Both the position numbers and the translations under genes were made by a program. Shown here one piece after another: positions 1 through 8,766 of a DNA stretch of 64,000 nucleotides; the first letter of the stretch is position 1; each line of letters begins with the position of its first letter. This DNA is from Oscillospiraceae bacterium (GTDB taxonomy: Bacteria > Bacillota > Clostridia > Oscillospirales > Acutalibacteraceae). The stretch is from NCBI GenBank assembly GCA_015066465.1, contig SVOI01000005.1:1-64000 (forward strand). The letters are read 5' to 3'. A model generated the notes under the pieces. The model ran no database searches, had not been told where the DNA came from, and saw only the letters and a program-made list of their open reading frames with translations.

Positions 1-1
1 A

Positions 2-1654
2 ATTATTTCTGACTCAGCAGAAGCAAGAAAGCTTTTAAAGGAGCTTATAGATAAAACTGGTATTATCCGTTCAGTTGCTAAGAAAGAAGAAGACAGCGTT
101 TACTCAATGTACTACGATTATTCTGAAGCTGTAAAGAAAATTCCAAGTCACAGAATTCTCGCAATCAATCGTGGCGAAAACGAAGAATTTTTAAAAGTTA
201 CTGTTGAAGTTAATGAAGACGAAGCAATTAAAATTTTAAATAACCTTTTCATTACAGAGGGCAGTTCTTCAACAGATTTCTGTAAAGAAAGCGTAAAAGA
301 CAGTTACTCACGTCTTATTTTCCCATCTCTCGAAAGAGAAACAAGAAGTAATTTAACTGAAAAGGCTGATGAACAGGCTATTAAGATGTTCGGTAGTAAC
401 TTAAAGCCTTTACTTATGCAACCACCAATTAAAAATAAAACTGTTCTTGCAGTTGACCCTGCTTACAGAACTGGTTGCAAATTAGCTATTGTTGATGGTA
501 ACAGTAAAGTTCTTTTCACAGGTGTTATTTACCCAACACCACCACAGTCTAAAATTGCAGAATCTGAAAAGACAGTTTTAGGTCTTATTGATAAATATGA
601 AATCGACTGTATTTCAGTTGGTAATGGTACTGCAAGTAAAGAAGCTGAAATTTTTGTTGCAGATACTATTAAAAAAGCTTCTCGCCCAGTTACTTATATG
701 GTAGTTAACGAAGCAGGTGCTTCTGTATATTCTGCTTCAAAATTAGGTGCAGAAGAATTCCCTGATTTCGACGTTTCTGTTCGTTCTGCAGTATCTATTG
801 CAAGAAGACTTCAGGACCCTCTCTCAGAGCTCGTTAAGATTGAGCCAAAGAGCATTGGTGTTGGTCAATATCAGCACGACGTTCCACCAGCAAGACTTAA
901 CGAATCACTCACAGGCGTTGTTGAGGACTGTGTAAACTCTGTTGGTGTTGACTTGAATACAGCATCTGTTTCACTTTTAAAATACATTGCAGGTGTTTCT
1001 TCTGCTACTGCTAAAAATATTGTTGCTTTCCGTGAAGAAAACAGTGGTTTTAAAAGCAGAAGCGATTTAAAGAAGGTTAAGGGCTTAGGTCCTAAGGCGT
1101 TCTTACAATGTGCAGGTTTCTTAAGAATTCCTAATGGTAAAACTCCTCTTGATAACACTGGTGTTCACCCTGAATCTTATGACGTTGCTAAAAAGCTTCT
1201 TTCACTTTTTGAATACTCAGAAAAAGAAGCAACCAAAACTGGTGCTGATGGATTAAAATCAAAAGTTGAAGCGTATGGTATTGAAAAGGTAGCAACTGAA
1301 TGTGGCACTGGCGTACCAACTCTTATTGATATTATTGGCGAGCTTGAAAAGCCAGGCAGAGACATTCGTGACGAATTACCAAAGCCAATGCTCAGAACTG
1401 ACGTTATGGATATGAATGACCTCAAAGAAGGTATGATTTTAACTGGTACAGTACGTAACGTTATTGACTTTGGTGTGTTTGTTGATATCGCTGTACATCA
1501 GGATGGACTTGTTCATATTTCTCAGATTTGCGACCGCTACATTAAGCACCCGTCAGAAGTATTAAAGGTTGGCGATATTGTTAAGGTTAAAGTTATGTCA
1601 GTAGACGTAGCTAAAAAGAGAATTTCACTCACTATGAAAGAAGTTGAACAATAA
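2..1654 (+). CDS. tex: Tex-family RNA-binding transcription accessory protein (5' partial)
   Basis: Cytoplasmic nucleic-acid-binding protein of the Tex/Spt6-like family, thought to act in transcription and RNA handling. The reading frame is open from base 2 with no stop, so the first ATG at 107 is internal and the N-terminal part lies outside the window; about 550 residues are visible. Numbered from base 2, a YqgF/RNase H-like domain starts near residue 148 (LAVDPAYRTGCKLAI), tandem helix-hairpin-helix motifs lie near 320-380 (VSSATAKNIVAFRE, VKGLGPKAF), and a C-terminal S1 RNA-binding domain occupies about 477-548 (GTVRNVIDFGVFVD, GLVHISQI). The domain order is that of the family, whose members are usually a little over 700 residues. 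The downstream gene at 1720 follows after 65 bases and may be cotranscribed. Confidence 0.93.
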   Translation: MISDSAEARKLLKELIDKTGIIRSVAKKEEDSVYSMYYDYSEAVKKIPSHRILAINRGENEEFLKVTVEVNEDEAIKILNNLFITEGSSSTDFCKESVKDSYSRLIFPSLERETRSNLTEKADEQAIKMFGSNLKPLLMQPPIKNKTVLAVDPAYRTGCKLAIVDGNSKVLFTGVIYPTPPQSKIAESEKTVLGLIDKYEIDCISVGNGTASKEAEIFVADTIKKASRPVTYMVVNEAGASVYSASKLGAEEFPDFDVSVRSAVSIARRLQDPLSELVKIEPKSIGVGQYQHDVPPARLNESLTGVVEDCVNSVGVDLNTASVSLLKYIAGVSSATAKNIVAFREENSGFKSRSDLKKVKGLGPKAFLQCAGFLRIPNGKTPLDNTGVHPESYDVAKKLLSLFEYSEKEATKTGADGLKSKVEAYGIEKVATECGTGVPTLIDIIGELEKPGRDIRDELPKPMLRTDVMDMNDLKEGMILTGTVRNVIDFGVFVDIAVHQDGLVHISQICDRYIKHPSEVLKVGDIVKVKVMSVDVAKKRISLTMKEVEQ

Positions 1655-1719
1655 GTAGTGACAAATCATAAATAGTGTGCTATACTCTATTTTAGTTTAA
1701 ATTTTGCGAGGTATTTAAA

Positions 1720-2607
1720 ATGCTTGAACTCGATAACGCTTTAAGCCTTGTTGTAAAAGGTTTAGAAAGCACAACAAAAGAATTTGGTTTTAAGGTTATT
1801 TACCCTGATGGTGTAAGAGCTCCTGAAGCACCAATTTTCAAAGATAAAGATTCTTCTTATATCGCTTACGAAGGCGAAAAAGGCAGAATGAGAATTGTTT
1901 TCAAGAAAAATCAACTTGCTTTACATTGTGCTACAGTTGATGAAGACGATACACCTGATGATGATATGAAACGTGTTTCTCTTTCTCTTTTAGAGTTAGA
2001 AGAATATGACGAAAAAGACCTTTCATATATCTTCGATGAATTTTCAGAATCAATTACAAAAACATATTCAACAAAGCGCGAATTACGTGGCGATGTAAAA
2101 ATGCCAACACCTGTTTCAAGGTCAAAGGCAAAGAATGGCACACAGTATTACGATGCTGTTACTTTAGGCAGTAAAATCGGTGGCATTTACCCTGAATTAA
2201 AAGAAGAATATAAAGCTAACGTTTCTGAATATGGTGAATTCTTACCAGAAGAATTTTTTGTAACTCACGGTAATAAATATATTGAAAATACAATCCGTGA
2301 AAACGACAAACAAAAAATGCGCAAGCTCTTTAATCTTCTTAATGAGATTTATGACGACGGTTCAAACGACACCCAAAGTCTCATTGGCGTTACTATATTA
2401 GGCACTATTTTAAGCGAAAACCCAGACCTTTTACCTAACGCTGAAGCTTACTTTGGTGACGTTATGAAAGAGCCTGTTACTGAAATCATTAAATATCTTT
2501 CTTCTCCACGAAGCAAAGGTGCTAAAATGAGACTTCAGAACCCACCTATTTACAAACCAAAGGCAAAAAAGAAAAAAGGCTTTTTACAAGAAATGATGGG
2601 AATGTAA
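1720..2607 (+). CDS. Conserved-looking protein of unknown function (295 aa)
   Basis: I do not recognise this protein. It is 295 residues, soluble, with no signal peptide or membrane segment. The N-terminal 110 residues are rich in Asp and Glu and look like an alpha/beta domain (MRIVFKKNQLALHCATVDED). The middle (about 195-270) looks helical. The C terminus is strongly basic, with a KPKAKKKKGF stretch followed by a short QEMMGM end. The start ATG has a GCGAGG-like ribosome binding site about 7 bases upstream. It lies 65 bases after tex, and a strong terminator follows directly, so the two may form a transcript end. The basic tail could contact nucleic acid, but that is inference only. Confidence 0.75.
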   Translation: MLELDNALSLVVKGLESTTKEFGFKVIYPDGVRAPEAPIFKDKDSSYIAYEGEKGRMRIVFKKNQLALHCATVDEDDTPDDDMKRVSLSLLELEEYDEKDLSYIFDEFSESITKTYSTKRELRGDVKMPTPVSRSKAKNGTQYYDAVTLGSKIGGIYPELKEEYKANVSEYGEFLPEEFFVTHGNKYIENTIRENDKQKMRKLFNLLNEIYDDGSNDTQSLIGVTILGTILSENPDLLPNAEAYFGDVMKEPVTEIIKYLSSPRSKGAKMRLQNPPIYKPKAKKKKGFLQEMMGM

Positions 2608-2615
2608 TAATTATT

Positions 2616-2648
2616 GGCGATGTGTGTTACACATCGCCATTTTTATTT
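2616..2648 (+). terminator. Rho-independent terminator after the 1720 gene
   Basis: A 10-bp perfect stem, GGCGATGTGT paired with ACACATCGCC, encloses a 3-base loop and is followed by ATTTTTATTTT. It lies 9 bases after the stop codon of the unknown gene on the + strand. Confidence 0.9.
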
Positions 2649-2679
2649 TAATTAATAGATTTAAATAGAAATAACTTTA

Positions 2680-2815
2680 TTGTCGAATTAATTTAAATGC
2701 AGAAGGCTTTTTCTTCACCCCGACTGCGTACAAAGGTACGCCGAGCGGGTGAAAAAATGACTAAACCCCTGAAACTTAAGTTTCAGGGGTTGTTCTGCGT
2801 TAAATTAATCGACAA
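2680..2815. repeat. 136-bp palindromic element with ~23-bp terminal inverted repeats
   Basis: The left end (2680-2704, beginning TTGTCGA and ending GCAGAA) and the right end (2793-2815, read in reverse) match over about 23 bases with one single-base gap and one substitution. Inside are two further palindromes: an imperfect stem with a TTCACCC...GGGTGAA outer part (about 2714-2752), and a perfect 28-base palindrome at 2764-2791 (AACCCCTGAAACTT and its complement). No protein is encoded; the small open frame across it is a shadow. The element ends 3 bases before the stop codon of the cohesin-like gene and its inner palindrome could end that transcript. It resembles a MITE or a composite terminator. 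Confidence 0.7.
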
Positions 2816-2818
2816 GAA

Positions 2819-3853
2819 TTATTCTTCTTTTTTCTTTCTTGTCAATACAAATGTTGCAGCAGCTGCTACACAAACTGTAGCTGCAAGAGCAATACCTGCA
2901 TCGCCTGTACCTTCTGAGCCAGAAACTGAACCAGCAGAAGTTGTAGCGTTAGCAGCGTTTGTTGTCTGCTGAGCAGTTGTATCATCACCGTTAAATAAAC
3001 CTTCAAAGAAATCAATGATTGCATTAAGTATATCTTCAAATGAATCAAAGTCAAGACCTAAATCCTGAAGCATTTTAAGGAAAGCATCACCAATTGAGAA
3101 TGCACCATCAACAAGCTGTTCAATCATATCAGTAATTTCTGCATTACCAACAAGATTTAAAATTGCATCTGCATAATCTTCAAATGTAACACCGTTACCT
3201 GAAAGTAAATCTCTGATAACCTGAATAAGAGCATTTGTGCTTTCTGCATCTGCAGGAGTATCTGTAGTATCCTCTGCATTTGGATCTGTTGTAATTTCTT
3301 CTGGAAGATTTAAAGTAATAATCTGAGATTCAGCAAGAGTAGTTGTAACAACTTCGTTTTCGTCATTGCCATCTTCAGTAAGGAATTCGTTAATGTAAAG
3401 GTTGATTGTTGTAGTTGGTCTTGTAGAATCAATAACTTTAAATGTTACGTAGATTAAATCTGTAGCATTCTTCTTTGTAACACCACTTGTTGAAATGAAA
3501 CCAAATGAATATTGATATTTATTTGATTTAAGACCGTGAGCCCATTCACCGCTGAAGTTTGCTTTAAAGTTGCCATCTTCATCAGTAGTACCAACAGGGC
3601 CAGCTTCTAAAACCTTAAGTTGTTCTGTGTCAAAATCCACAAACATATTAAGACCTACAAGTTTTGTAACAGCAGGGCTTTTAATAATGATTGTAAATGT
3701 TTCGCTCGTTACAGAAGTAACCCCCAAAGCTTCTTTATTGTAAGAACCCTCGATAACTCTTGTAGCAAGACCTGGAGTTGCCACTGCAAATGCTGTTGGC
3801 ATAATACCAACTACGAGCATTATCGCAAGCATAACTGCGAGAAATTTCTTCAT
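2819..3853 (-). CDS. Secreted, membrane-anchored cohesin-like domain protein
   Basis: Surface protein of 344 residues. A signal peptide covers about residues 1-24 (MKKFLAVMLAIMLVVG... ending AFA). A cohesin-like beta domain follows at about 45-185 (MFVDFDTEQLKVLEAGPVG, DEDGNFKANFSGEW, IYVTFKVID); the same AGPV...DEDGN pattern recurs in the N-terminal domains of the two large proteins at 30.5-37 kb. Residues about 200-290 are acidic and probably helical, with several LxxLL-like amphipathic stretches. A Thr/Ser/Ala linker leads to a C-terminal anchor: GTGDAG, a hydrophobic helix and the basic tail RKKKEE. That resembles sorting-type tails, but no LPXTG is present. The start has AAGGAAG about 6 bases upstream. 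Cohesins bind dockerins; a dockerin protein is encoded at 43858. Cohesin assignment is by pattern only. Confidence 0.75.
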   Translation of the reverse strand: MKKFLAVMLAIMLVVGIMPTAFAVATPGLATRVIEGSYNKEALGVTSVTSETFTIIIKSPAVTKLVGLNMFVDFDTEQLKVLEAGPVGTTDEDGNFKANFSGEWAHGLKSNKYQYSFGFISTSGVTKKNATDLIYVTFKVIDSTRPTTTINLYINEFLTEDGNDENEVVTTTLAESQIITLNLPEEITTDPNAEDTTDTPADAESTNALIQVIRDLLSGNGVTFEDYADAILNLVGNAEITDMIEQLVDGAFSIGDAFLKMLQDLGLDFDSFEDILNAIIDFFEGLFNGDDTTAQQTTNAANATTSAGSVSGSEGTGDAGIALAATVCVAAAATFVLTRKKKEE

Positions 3854-3942
3854 TCAAATCTTCCTTTACTAATTCTTTAAAAAACACGTAAAGTGTAACT
3901 ACACTATAAAAAGGCATAGTTAGACACCTATAATTCTTAACC

Positions 3943-3972
3943 ATTATATTACATTTTGGTAGTGAATGTCAA
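3943..3972 (-). promoter_or_regulatory. Promoter of the cohesin-like gene
   Basis: Reading the minus strand, TTGACA (3972-3967), an 18-base spacer and TATAAT (3948-3943). Both hexamers are perfect consensus. Transcription would begin near 3936, leaving an 80-base leader before the start codon. Confidence 0.8.
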
Positions 3973-4094
3973 TAGATATTTTCAGGAAAAAAAGATTATT
4001 TTCAATTTGTTAAAATTTATATTTTTATGTTAAATCGTACAAATTGTGTTTTTTTCGTGTTTTTTCGATTTTCGTACAAAAGATAGTGTATTTT

Positions 4095-6404
4095 TTATTT
4101 TTTCAACAATAATTTTTTTATTGCTTCAAGCGAATCAATTGATGATTTATCGCCTTTAAAATTCCTTAAATCGCCTGTAATATACGGTAAAAGACCATCA
4201 TCATTGGAATTATCAAGTGCAACATACCCGAAAATTCCTAAAGAACAGCTCTTTCTGAGGTCATGAGGCATCATTTTAACGGTTCTGCCATTTATTACAC
4301 GTTTTGTAAATTTACAAGCATTTTCACAACCGTTACATACAGCTTCACACTCAATGAATGGCAACACTATATTCTTAGCAGTTGGAGTGCGAGAAGTAAG
4401 AGCACCCGTAGGGCAAGAATTAACACAAGCACCACAAGAAACACAGTTACTTTCATTAAGAGGTAAATTAAATGCAGTTACAGGAACTGTGCCAAATCCT
4501 CTACCGAAAAGACCAAGGTTTTCTGTGTTTGAAACCTCGTTACAGGTTCTCACACAAAGACCACAAAGAATACATTTATTATTATCTCTTACAATAAACG
4601 GATGACTTTTATCTTTCTTATACTGTCTTGTTTTGCCACTTATAGCCATTCCCCAGCTATCATATTCTCTCATTAAAGGAAGAAGCTGACAATCATAAAC
4701 AGAAGCACAGCCACATTCAAGACAGCGTGAAGCTTCTTTTTGTGCTTCTTCTTTTGTTAAAACAGGTGCTACTTCAGAAAAATTGTTTTTTCTTACATCT
4801 GCATTTTCTAAGGTTATATTTACTCTTTCACACTCAGGAGTACCATCTAAAACAGATTTATCAAAAGCTTTATTTTCTGCATACTGTGGCAACTCAGGTG
4901 TTAAATCAATTCCGTTAAGGTAACAATCAATACTTCTTGCAGCATTTTTACCACCAGCTATTGCTCTTACTGCAATATCGGGACCTTTGTTTATAACATC
5001 ACCTGCTGCAAACACACCATCAACTGATGTTTTAAATGAAACTTCATCAGCCAGTATGGTCCCTCTCTTAGTGAGCTCTAATTCTTTAACGTCATCACTT
5101 ACTACCTGTTGACCAATAGCAGAAATAATAGTATCGCAATAAAGAATTTCTGTTTCGCCCTCAATTGCCACAGGACTCCTTCTGCCACTGCTATCTGGCT
5201 CACCAAGCTCCATTTTTTGAAGCTTTATACCTTTAACTTTGCCATTTTCTGCAACAACGTTAAGCGGTGCAACAAGGAATTTGAAATTAACGCCTTCTTC
5301 TTTGGCATCTTTTATTTCATCCTTTTCTGCTGGCATTTCACTTTCAGTTCTTCTGTAAATAAGAGTAACATTTTCTGCACCAAGGCGAACTGCAGTTCTC
5401 ACAGCATCTATTGCTGTATTACCACCGCCGACTACTGCTACGTTTTTACCTAAATCAACCTTTTCGCCGTTTGCTACTTTATAGAGCATATCTATACCGC
5501 CGATAACACCTTCTGCATTATCGTTTTCGCAACGAAGCGAGCTACTTTTCCAGGCACCAGTTGCAACAAAAACAGCGTCATATTCTGCCTTTAAGCCTTC
5601 AATTGTAAAATCTCTGCCCAATTTTTTATTGTAATTAAACTGAGCACCCATTTTATTGATATTTTCGATTTCTTTATCTAATACGTCTTTAGGGAGTCTG
5701 TAAGCTGGAATACCATAGCGAAGCATACCGCCAGCTTTTTCTTCTGCTTCAAAAACATCTACGCTATACCCTTTTAAAAGTAAGAAATAAGCACATGAAA
5801 GACCAGCAGGTCCACCGCCGACTACTGCAACTTTTTTGCCATTCTTCTCTTCACATTCTGGTATATAATCACTGTATTCATCACCAGCAAAGCGTTTAAG
5901 TGAACAGATAGAAACTGCACCCTCAAGGTGACTTCTTCTACAAGCATCTTCACAAGGATGCGGGCATACTCTACCAATAGAACGTGGAAGTGGGTTATCC
6001 TTTTTAATAACTTTAATTGCTTCTTCTGTTTCGCCATTAGCAATTAAACCAACGTATCCTTGGATATCCTGATGAGTAGGGCAAGCCTTAAAGCAAGGTG
6101 CCTTACAATCACCACTATGGTCAGAAAGAATTAATGAAAGTGCAACCTTTCTGCTCTTTTCAAGTGCTTCTGTGCTTGTTGTTACTTTCATTCCTTCTGT
6201 AACGGTAGTCGAACACGCTCTGAGTGGTTTGTTTATACCTTCAACCATTACAAGACAAAGTCCGCAACCGCCGTAGCTTTCTACTTGTGGGTTGTGACAA
6301 AGGTGGGGTAAATTTATACCATTATTGAGAATATTATCTAAAAGAGTTTTTTCTGTATCTGCTTTACACTCTTTACCATTAATAAATATATTAACAATAC
6401 TCAT
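4095..6404 (-). CDS. 2Fe-2S / GltD-like FAD-NAD(P) / ferredoxin subunit of an electron-bifurcating-type complex
   Basis: Cytoplasmic redox subunit of 769 residues. Domains in order: an N-terminal plant-type [2Fe-2S] domain (CHNPQVESYGGCGLC, then RACST); a GltD-type N-terminal iron-sulfur helical region (CKAPCFKACPTHQDI, CPHPCEDACRR); an FAD Rossmann motif (VVGGGPAGLSCAY) near residue 190; a second Rossmann motif (VVGGGNTAIDAVRTA) near 320, followed by IYRR, which in GltD/NfnB relatives fits NADPH; then two [4Fe-4S] ferredoxin motifs (CILCGLCVRTC, CVSCGACVNSCPTGAL) and a further Cys cluster (CEAVCNGCENAC). The gene abuts the NuoF-like gene at base 6404. The layout resembles the NfnB-like subunit of Sporomusa-type transhydrogenase (StnABC). 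There is no H-cluster, so this is not a hydrogenase. The reaction (ferredoxin + NADPH/NADH exchange) is inferred. Confidence 0.82.
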   Translation of the reverse strand: MSIVNIFINGKECKADTEKTLLDNILNNGINLPHLCHNPQVESYGGCGLCLVMVEGINKPLRACSTTVTEGMKVTTSTEALEKSRKVALSLILSDHSGDCKAPCFKACPTHQDIQGYVGLIANGETEEAIKVIKKDNPLPRSIGRVCPHPCEDACRRSHLEGAVSICSLKRFAGDEYSDYIPECEEKNGKKVAVVGGGPAGLSCAYFLLLKGYSVDVFEAEEKAGGMLRYGIPAYRLPKDVLDKEIENINKMGAQFNYNKKLGRDFTIEGLKAEYDAVFVATGAWKSSSLRCENDNAEGVIGGIDMLYKVANGEKVDLGKNVAVVGGGNTAIDAVRTAVRLGAENVTLIYRRTESEMPAEKDEIKDAKEEGVNFKFLVAPLNVVAENGKVKGIKLQKMELGEPDSSGRRSPVAIEGETEILYCDTIISAIGQQVVSDDVKELELTKRGTILADEVSFKTSVDGVFAAGDVINKGPDIAVRAIAGGKNAARSIDCYLNGIDLTPELPQYAENKAFDKSVLDGTPECERVNITLENADVRKNNFSEVAPVLTKEEAQKEASRCLECGCASVYDCQLLPLMREYDSWGMAISGKTRQYKKDKSHPFIVRDNNKCILCGLCVRTCNEVSNTENLGLFGRGFGTVPVTAFNLPLNESNCVSCGACVNSCPTGALTSRTPTAKNIVLPFIECEAVCNGCENACKFTKRVINGRTVKMMPHDLRKSCSLGIFGYVALDNSNDDGLLPYITGDLRNFKGDKSSIDSLEAIKKLLLKK

Positions 6405-8155
6405 TATTTAACCCCACTTTCTATTTTAATTGCACCGAATTTACAACCGATAATACATTGACCACAACGGATGCATTTTTCATTATCAATTACAAACGGC
6501 TTTTTAATTTCTCCACTGATTGCATTTTGTGGACATTTTTTGCTACAAAGTGAACAACCCTTACAAAGTGATTCATCAATAGTGTAGCTTATAAGTGCTG
6601 TGCATTTTTTCGCAGGGCATTTCTTATCATTTATATGCGCCAAATATTCATCTTTAAAATATTTAATAGTCGTAAGCACTGGGTTTGGCGCAGAATTACC
6701 AAGACCACAAAGTGCACCCACCTTAATGCTCTCAGCAAGCTCTATGAGAGTATCAATATCACTCTCTTCGCCCTTGCCGTCAACTATTCTTTCTAATATT
6801 TCAAGCATACGTGTTGTACCTATTCTGCAAGGCACACACTTACCACAGCTTTCTTTACTTGTGAAATCCATAAAGAATTTTGCCATATCTACCATACAGG
6901 TGTTTTCGTCCATAACGACCATACCACCTGAACCCATAATAGCACCTGTTTTTGCTATACTTTCATACTCAATTGGTGTAGATAATAAGTCTTTTGGAAT
7001 ACAACCACCAGACGGACCACCCATCTGAACAGCCTTAACTTCGGTATCATTTATAATACCACCGCAGATATCAAACACGATTTTTTCAATAGTGATACCC
7101 ATAGGCACTTCAACAAGACCACCACGTTTTACTCTACCCGCTAAAGCGAATACCTTAGTGCCCTTGCTGTTTTCTGTACCCATTTCTGCGAATGCACTAC
7201 CGCCGTTTTCAATAATCCACGAAACGTTTGCAAAGGTTTCAACGTTATTTATATTAGTTGGTTGCTTTCTGAAGCCCTTTTGCGCTGGGAATGGTGGTTT
7301 TGTAACAGGCATACCTCTGTTGCCACCTAAAGATGCCAACAATGCAGTTTCTTCACCACAAACGAATGCACCAGCACCCATCATAATTGAAAAATCAAAG
7401 CTGAAACCACTGTTTAAAATGTTTTCACCCAAGAGTTTTTTATCTCTTAATTCGTTAATTGCCAACTGTAAACGCTTAACTGCTAAAGGATATTCTGCAC
7501 GAACGTATATAATACCCATTTTAGCACCAATAGCAATACCTGCAATCATCATACCCTCAAGGACTCTGTGTGGGTCACCTTCTAAAACGGCTCTGTCCAT
7601 AAATGCACCAGGGTCACCCTCGTCAGCATTACAAACAACGTATTTTTCGTCTGACTGTGAATTCTTTGCAGATTGCCATTTAAAATGTGTAGGGAAGCCT
7701 GCGCCACCTCTGCCACGAAGTCCCGAAATTTTAATTTCTTCAATTATTTTATCTGAACCAAGCTCGAGTGCTTTTTTAAATGCATTGTAGCCACCAAAAG
7801 AAATATATGACTCTATACTTTCAGGGTCAACCTTACCGCAACCAGAAAGAACAATTCTTTTCTGACTGTTAAGAAAGTTAAGTTCTTCAGAAGTAAATTT
7901 ATTCTCTTCTGGTAAATTACCATTTAAAACACTTTCTGCAAGAGCTTTCGCACTATCTTTATTAAGTCTGCCGTAAAGTGCGCTATTACCATTATCATCA
8001 ATAACTTCAACAATAGGCTCTGCGAAGCAAAGACCATTACAACCTACTTTTTCAACAGAGTATTCAGTACCGCTTAATACTTCATTAAGTCCTTCAAGAA
8101 CGAAATCCGCCCCCGAGGCAATACCACATGAGCCATAACCTAATAAAAATCTCAT
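6404..8155 (-). CDS. NuoF/HydB-like NADH- and FMN-binding flavoprotein subunit
   Basis: 583 residues, the NADH-oxidising or NADH-reducing core of the complex with its two neighbours. An N-terminal thioredoxin-like [2Fe-2S] domain shows three cysteines (GYGSCGIASGA, then CNGLC). The NuoF core has the NADH/FMN glycine loop GLRGRGGAGFPT near residue 145, GDPGAFMDRAVLEGDPH, GAGAFVCGEETALL, and the [4Fe-4S] motif ESCGKCVPCRIGT with a distal Cys (ALCGLG). Two ferredoxin motifs end the protein (CKGCSLCSKKCP, CIRCGQCIIGC). It is a clear paralogue of the hydrogenase subunit at 22258 with the same domain order. It overlaps the NuoE-like gene upstream by 4 bases and shares base 6404 with the gene downstream, so the three are translationally coupled. 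Confidence 0.9.
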   Translation of the reverse strand: MRFLLGYGSCGIASGADFVLEGLNEVLSGTEYSVEKVGCNGLCFAEPIVEVIDDNGNSALYGRLNKDSAKALAESVLNGNLPEENKFTSEELNFLNSQKRIVLSGCGKVDPESIESYISFGGYNAFKKALELGSDKIIEEIKISGLRGRGGAGFPTHFKWQSAKNSQSDEKYVVCNADEGDPGAFMDRAVLEGDPHRVLEGMMIAGIAIGAKMGIIYVRAEYPLAVKRLQLAINELRDKKLLGENILNSGFSFDFSIMMGAGAFVCGEETALLASLGGNRGMPVTKPPFPAQKGFRKQPTNINNVETFANVSWIIENGGSAFAEMGTENSKGTKVFALAGRVKRGGLVEVPMGITIEKIVFDICGGIINDTEVKAVQMGGPSGGCIPKDLLSTPIEYESIAKTGAIMGSGGMVVMDENTCMVDMAKFFMDFTSKESCGKCVPCRIGTTRMLEILERIVDGKGEESDIDTLIELAESIKVGALCGLGNSAPNPVLTTIKYFKDEYLAHINDKKCPAKKCTALISYTIDESLCKGCSLCSKKCPQNAISGEIKKPFVIDNEKCIRCGQCIIGCKFGAIKIESGVK

Positions 8156-8631
8156 TTTGTTGCCTCCTGTTCTTTTATTGACTCTAATATCTCTACTACC
8201 TTTTCACTTGTTAATTTGCCGTAAGCTGTGTCATTTATCATCATAGCAGGTGAAATACTGCAACAACCAAGACAAGCAACCTCTTCCCACGAGAAAAGCC
8301 CATCTTCTGTAATATCGCCTGCTTCAATACCTAAAGTTCTTCTTAAAGTATCAGCAACTCTTTCGCCACCATTAACGTGACACGCTGTACCCATACAAAC
8401 CATTATTCTATATTTACCAATAGGTTTAAGGCGGAAACCAGCGTAAAATGAAGCAACGCCTAAGATTTTGCTACTACTGATACCTGTTAATTCAGTAATG
8501 TATTTTACACTATCTTCTGAAATATAGCCTACAAGCACCTGAACCTCCTGCAAAATTGCAATAAGACTTTCAGACTGATTGTTATATTTTTCAATGATAT
8601 TTTTAATTTGTGTCTTTAATTCGCAAGACAT
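8152..8631 (-). CDS. NuoE/HydC-like [2Fe-2S] subunit
   Basis: Thioredoxin-fold [2Fe-2S] subunit of about 159 residues, partner of the NuoF-like protein. The four ligand cysteines are visible as C-x4-C (CMGTACHVNGG) and C-x3-C (ACLGCCSISPAM), the arrangement of the 24-kDa subunit family. An N-terminal helical region has the usual SLIAILQEVQVLVGYISED pattern. I place the start at ATG 8631 (MSCELK) because GGAG stands 8 bases upstream; ATG 8637 and a further upstream start at 8649 are poorly spaced. First gene of the three-gene operon. Confidence 0.9.
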   Translation of the reverse strand: MSCELKTQIKNIIEKYNNQSESLIAILQEVQVLVGYISEDSVKYITELTGISSSKILGVASFYAGFRLKPIGKYRIMVCMGTACHVNGGERVADTLRRTLGIEAGDITEDGLFSWEEVACLGCCSISPAMMINDTAYGKLTSEKVVEILESIKEQEATK

Positions 8632-8665
8632 TTTCATTACTCCAATCAAAAATAGGATAACTTAT

Positions 8666-8694
8666 ATATTACTACATTTTTTTATTTTTTTCAA
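8666..8694 (-). promoter_or_regulatory. Promoter candidate of the NuoEF-type operon
   Basis: On the minus strand TTGAAA (8694-8689), a 17-base A/T spacer and TAATAT (8671-8666), about 35 bases before the start codon at 8631. The surroundings are very A/T rich, which lowers certainty. Confidence 0.55.
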
Positions 8695-8766
8695 CAAAAG
8701 ATTAAAATTAACAAATACTATTTACTTTTCATCAATTTATAAGTAAAATAAATAGCGGTGATTAAA

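Noticed and set aside
107-1654. Complete 515-residue gene starting at ATG 107
   Set aside because: The same frame is open to base 2 and the protein lacks the N-terminal part of Tex, so the ATG is internal.
2697-2972. 91-residue + strand frame over the palindromic element
   Set aside because: It runs through the element and the antisense of the cohesin-like gene; no family resemblance.
4020-4090. Two TTTGTACGA words in the gap before the 4095 gene end
   Set aside because: Short and A/T-rich with no pairing arm; not enough to call a repeat or regulatory site.
6600-7790. Long + strand open frames (142 and 232 residues) opposite the NuoF-like gene
   Set aside because: They are antisense shadows of a clear NuoF coding region and have Pro/Ser-rich low-information sequence and no ribosome binding site.
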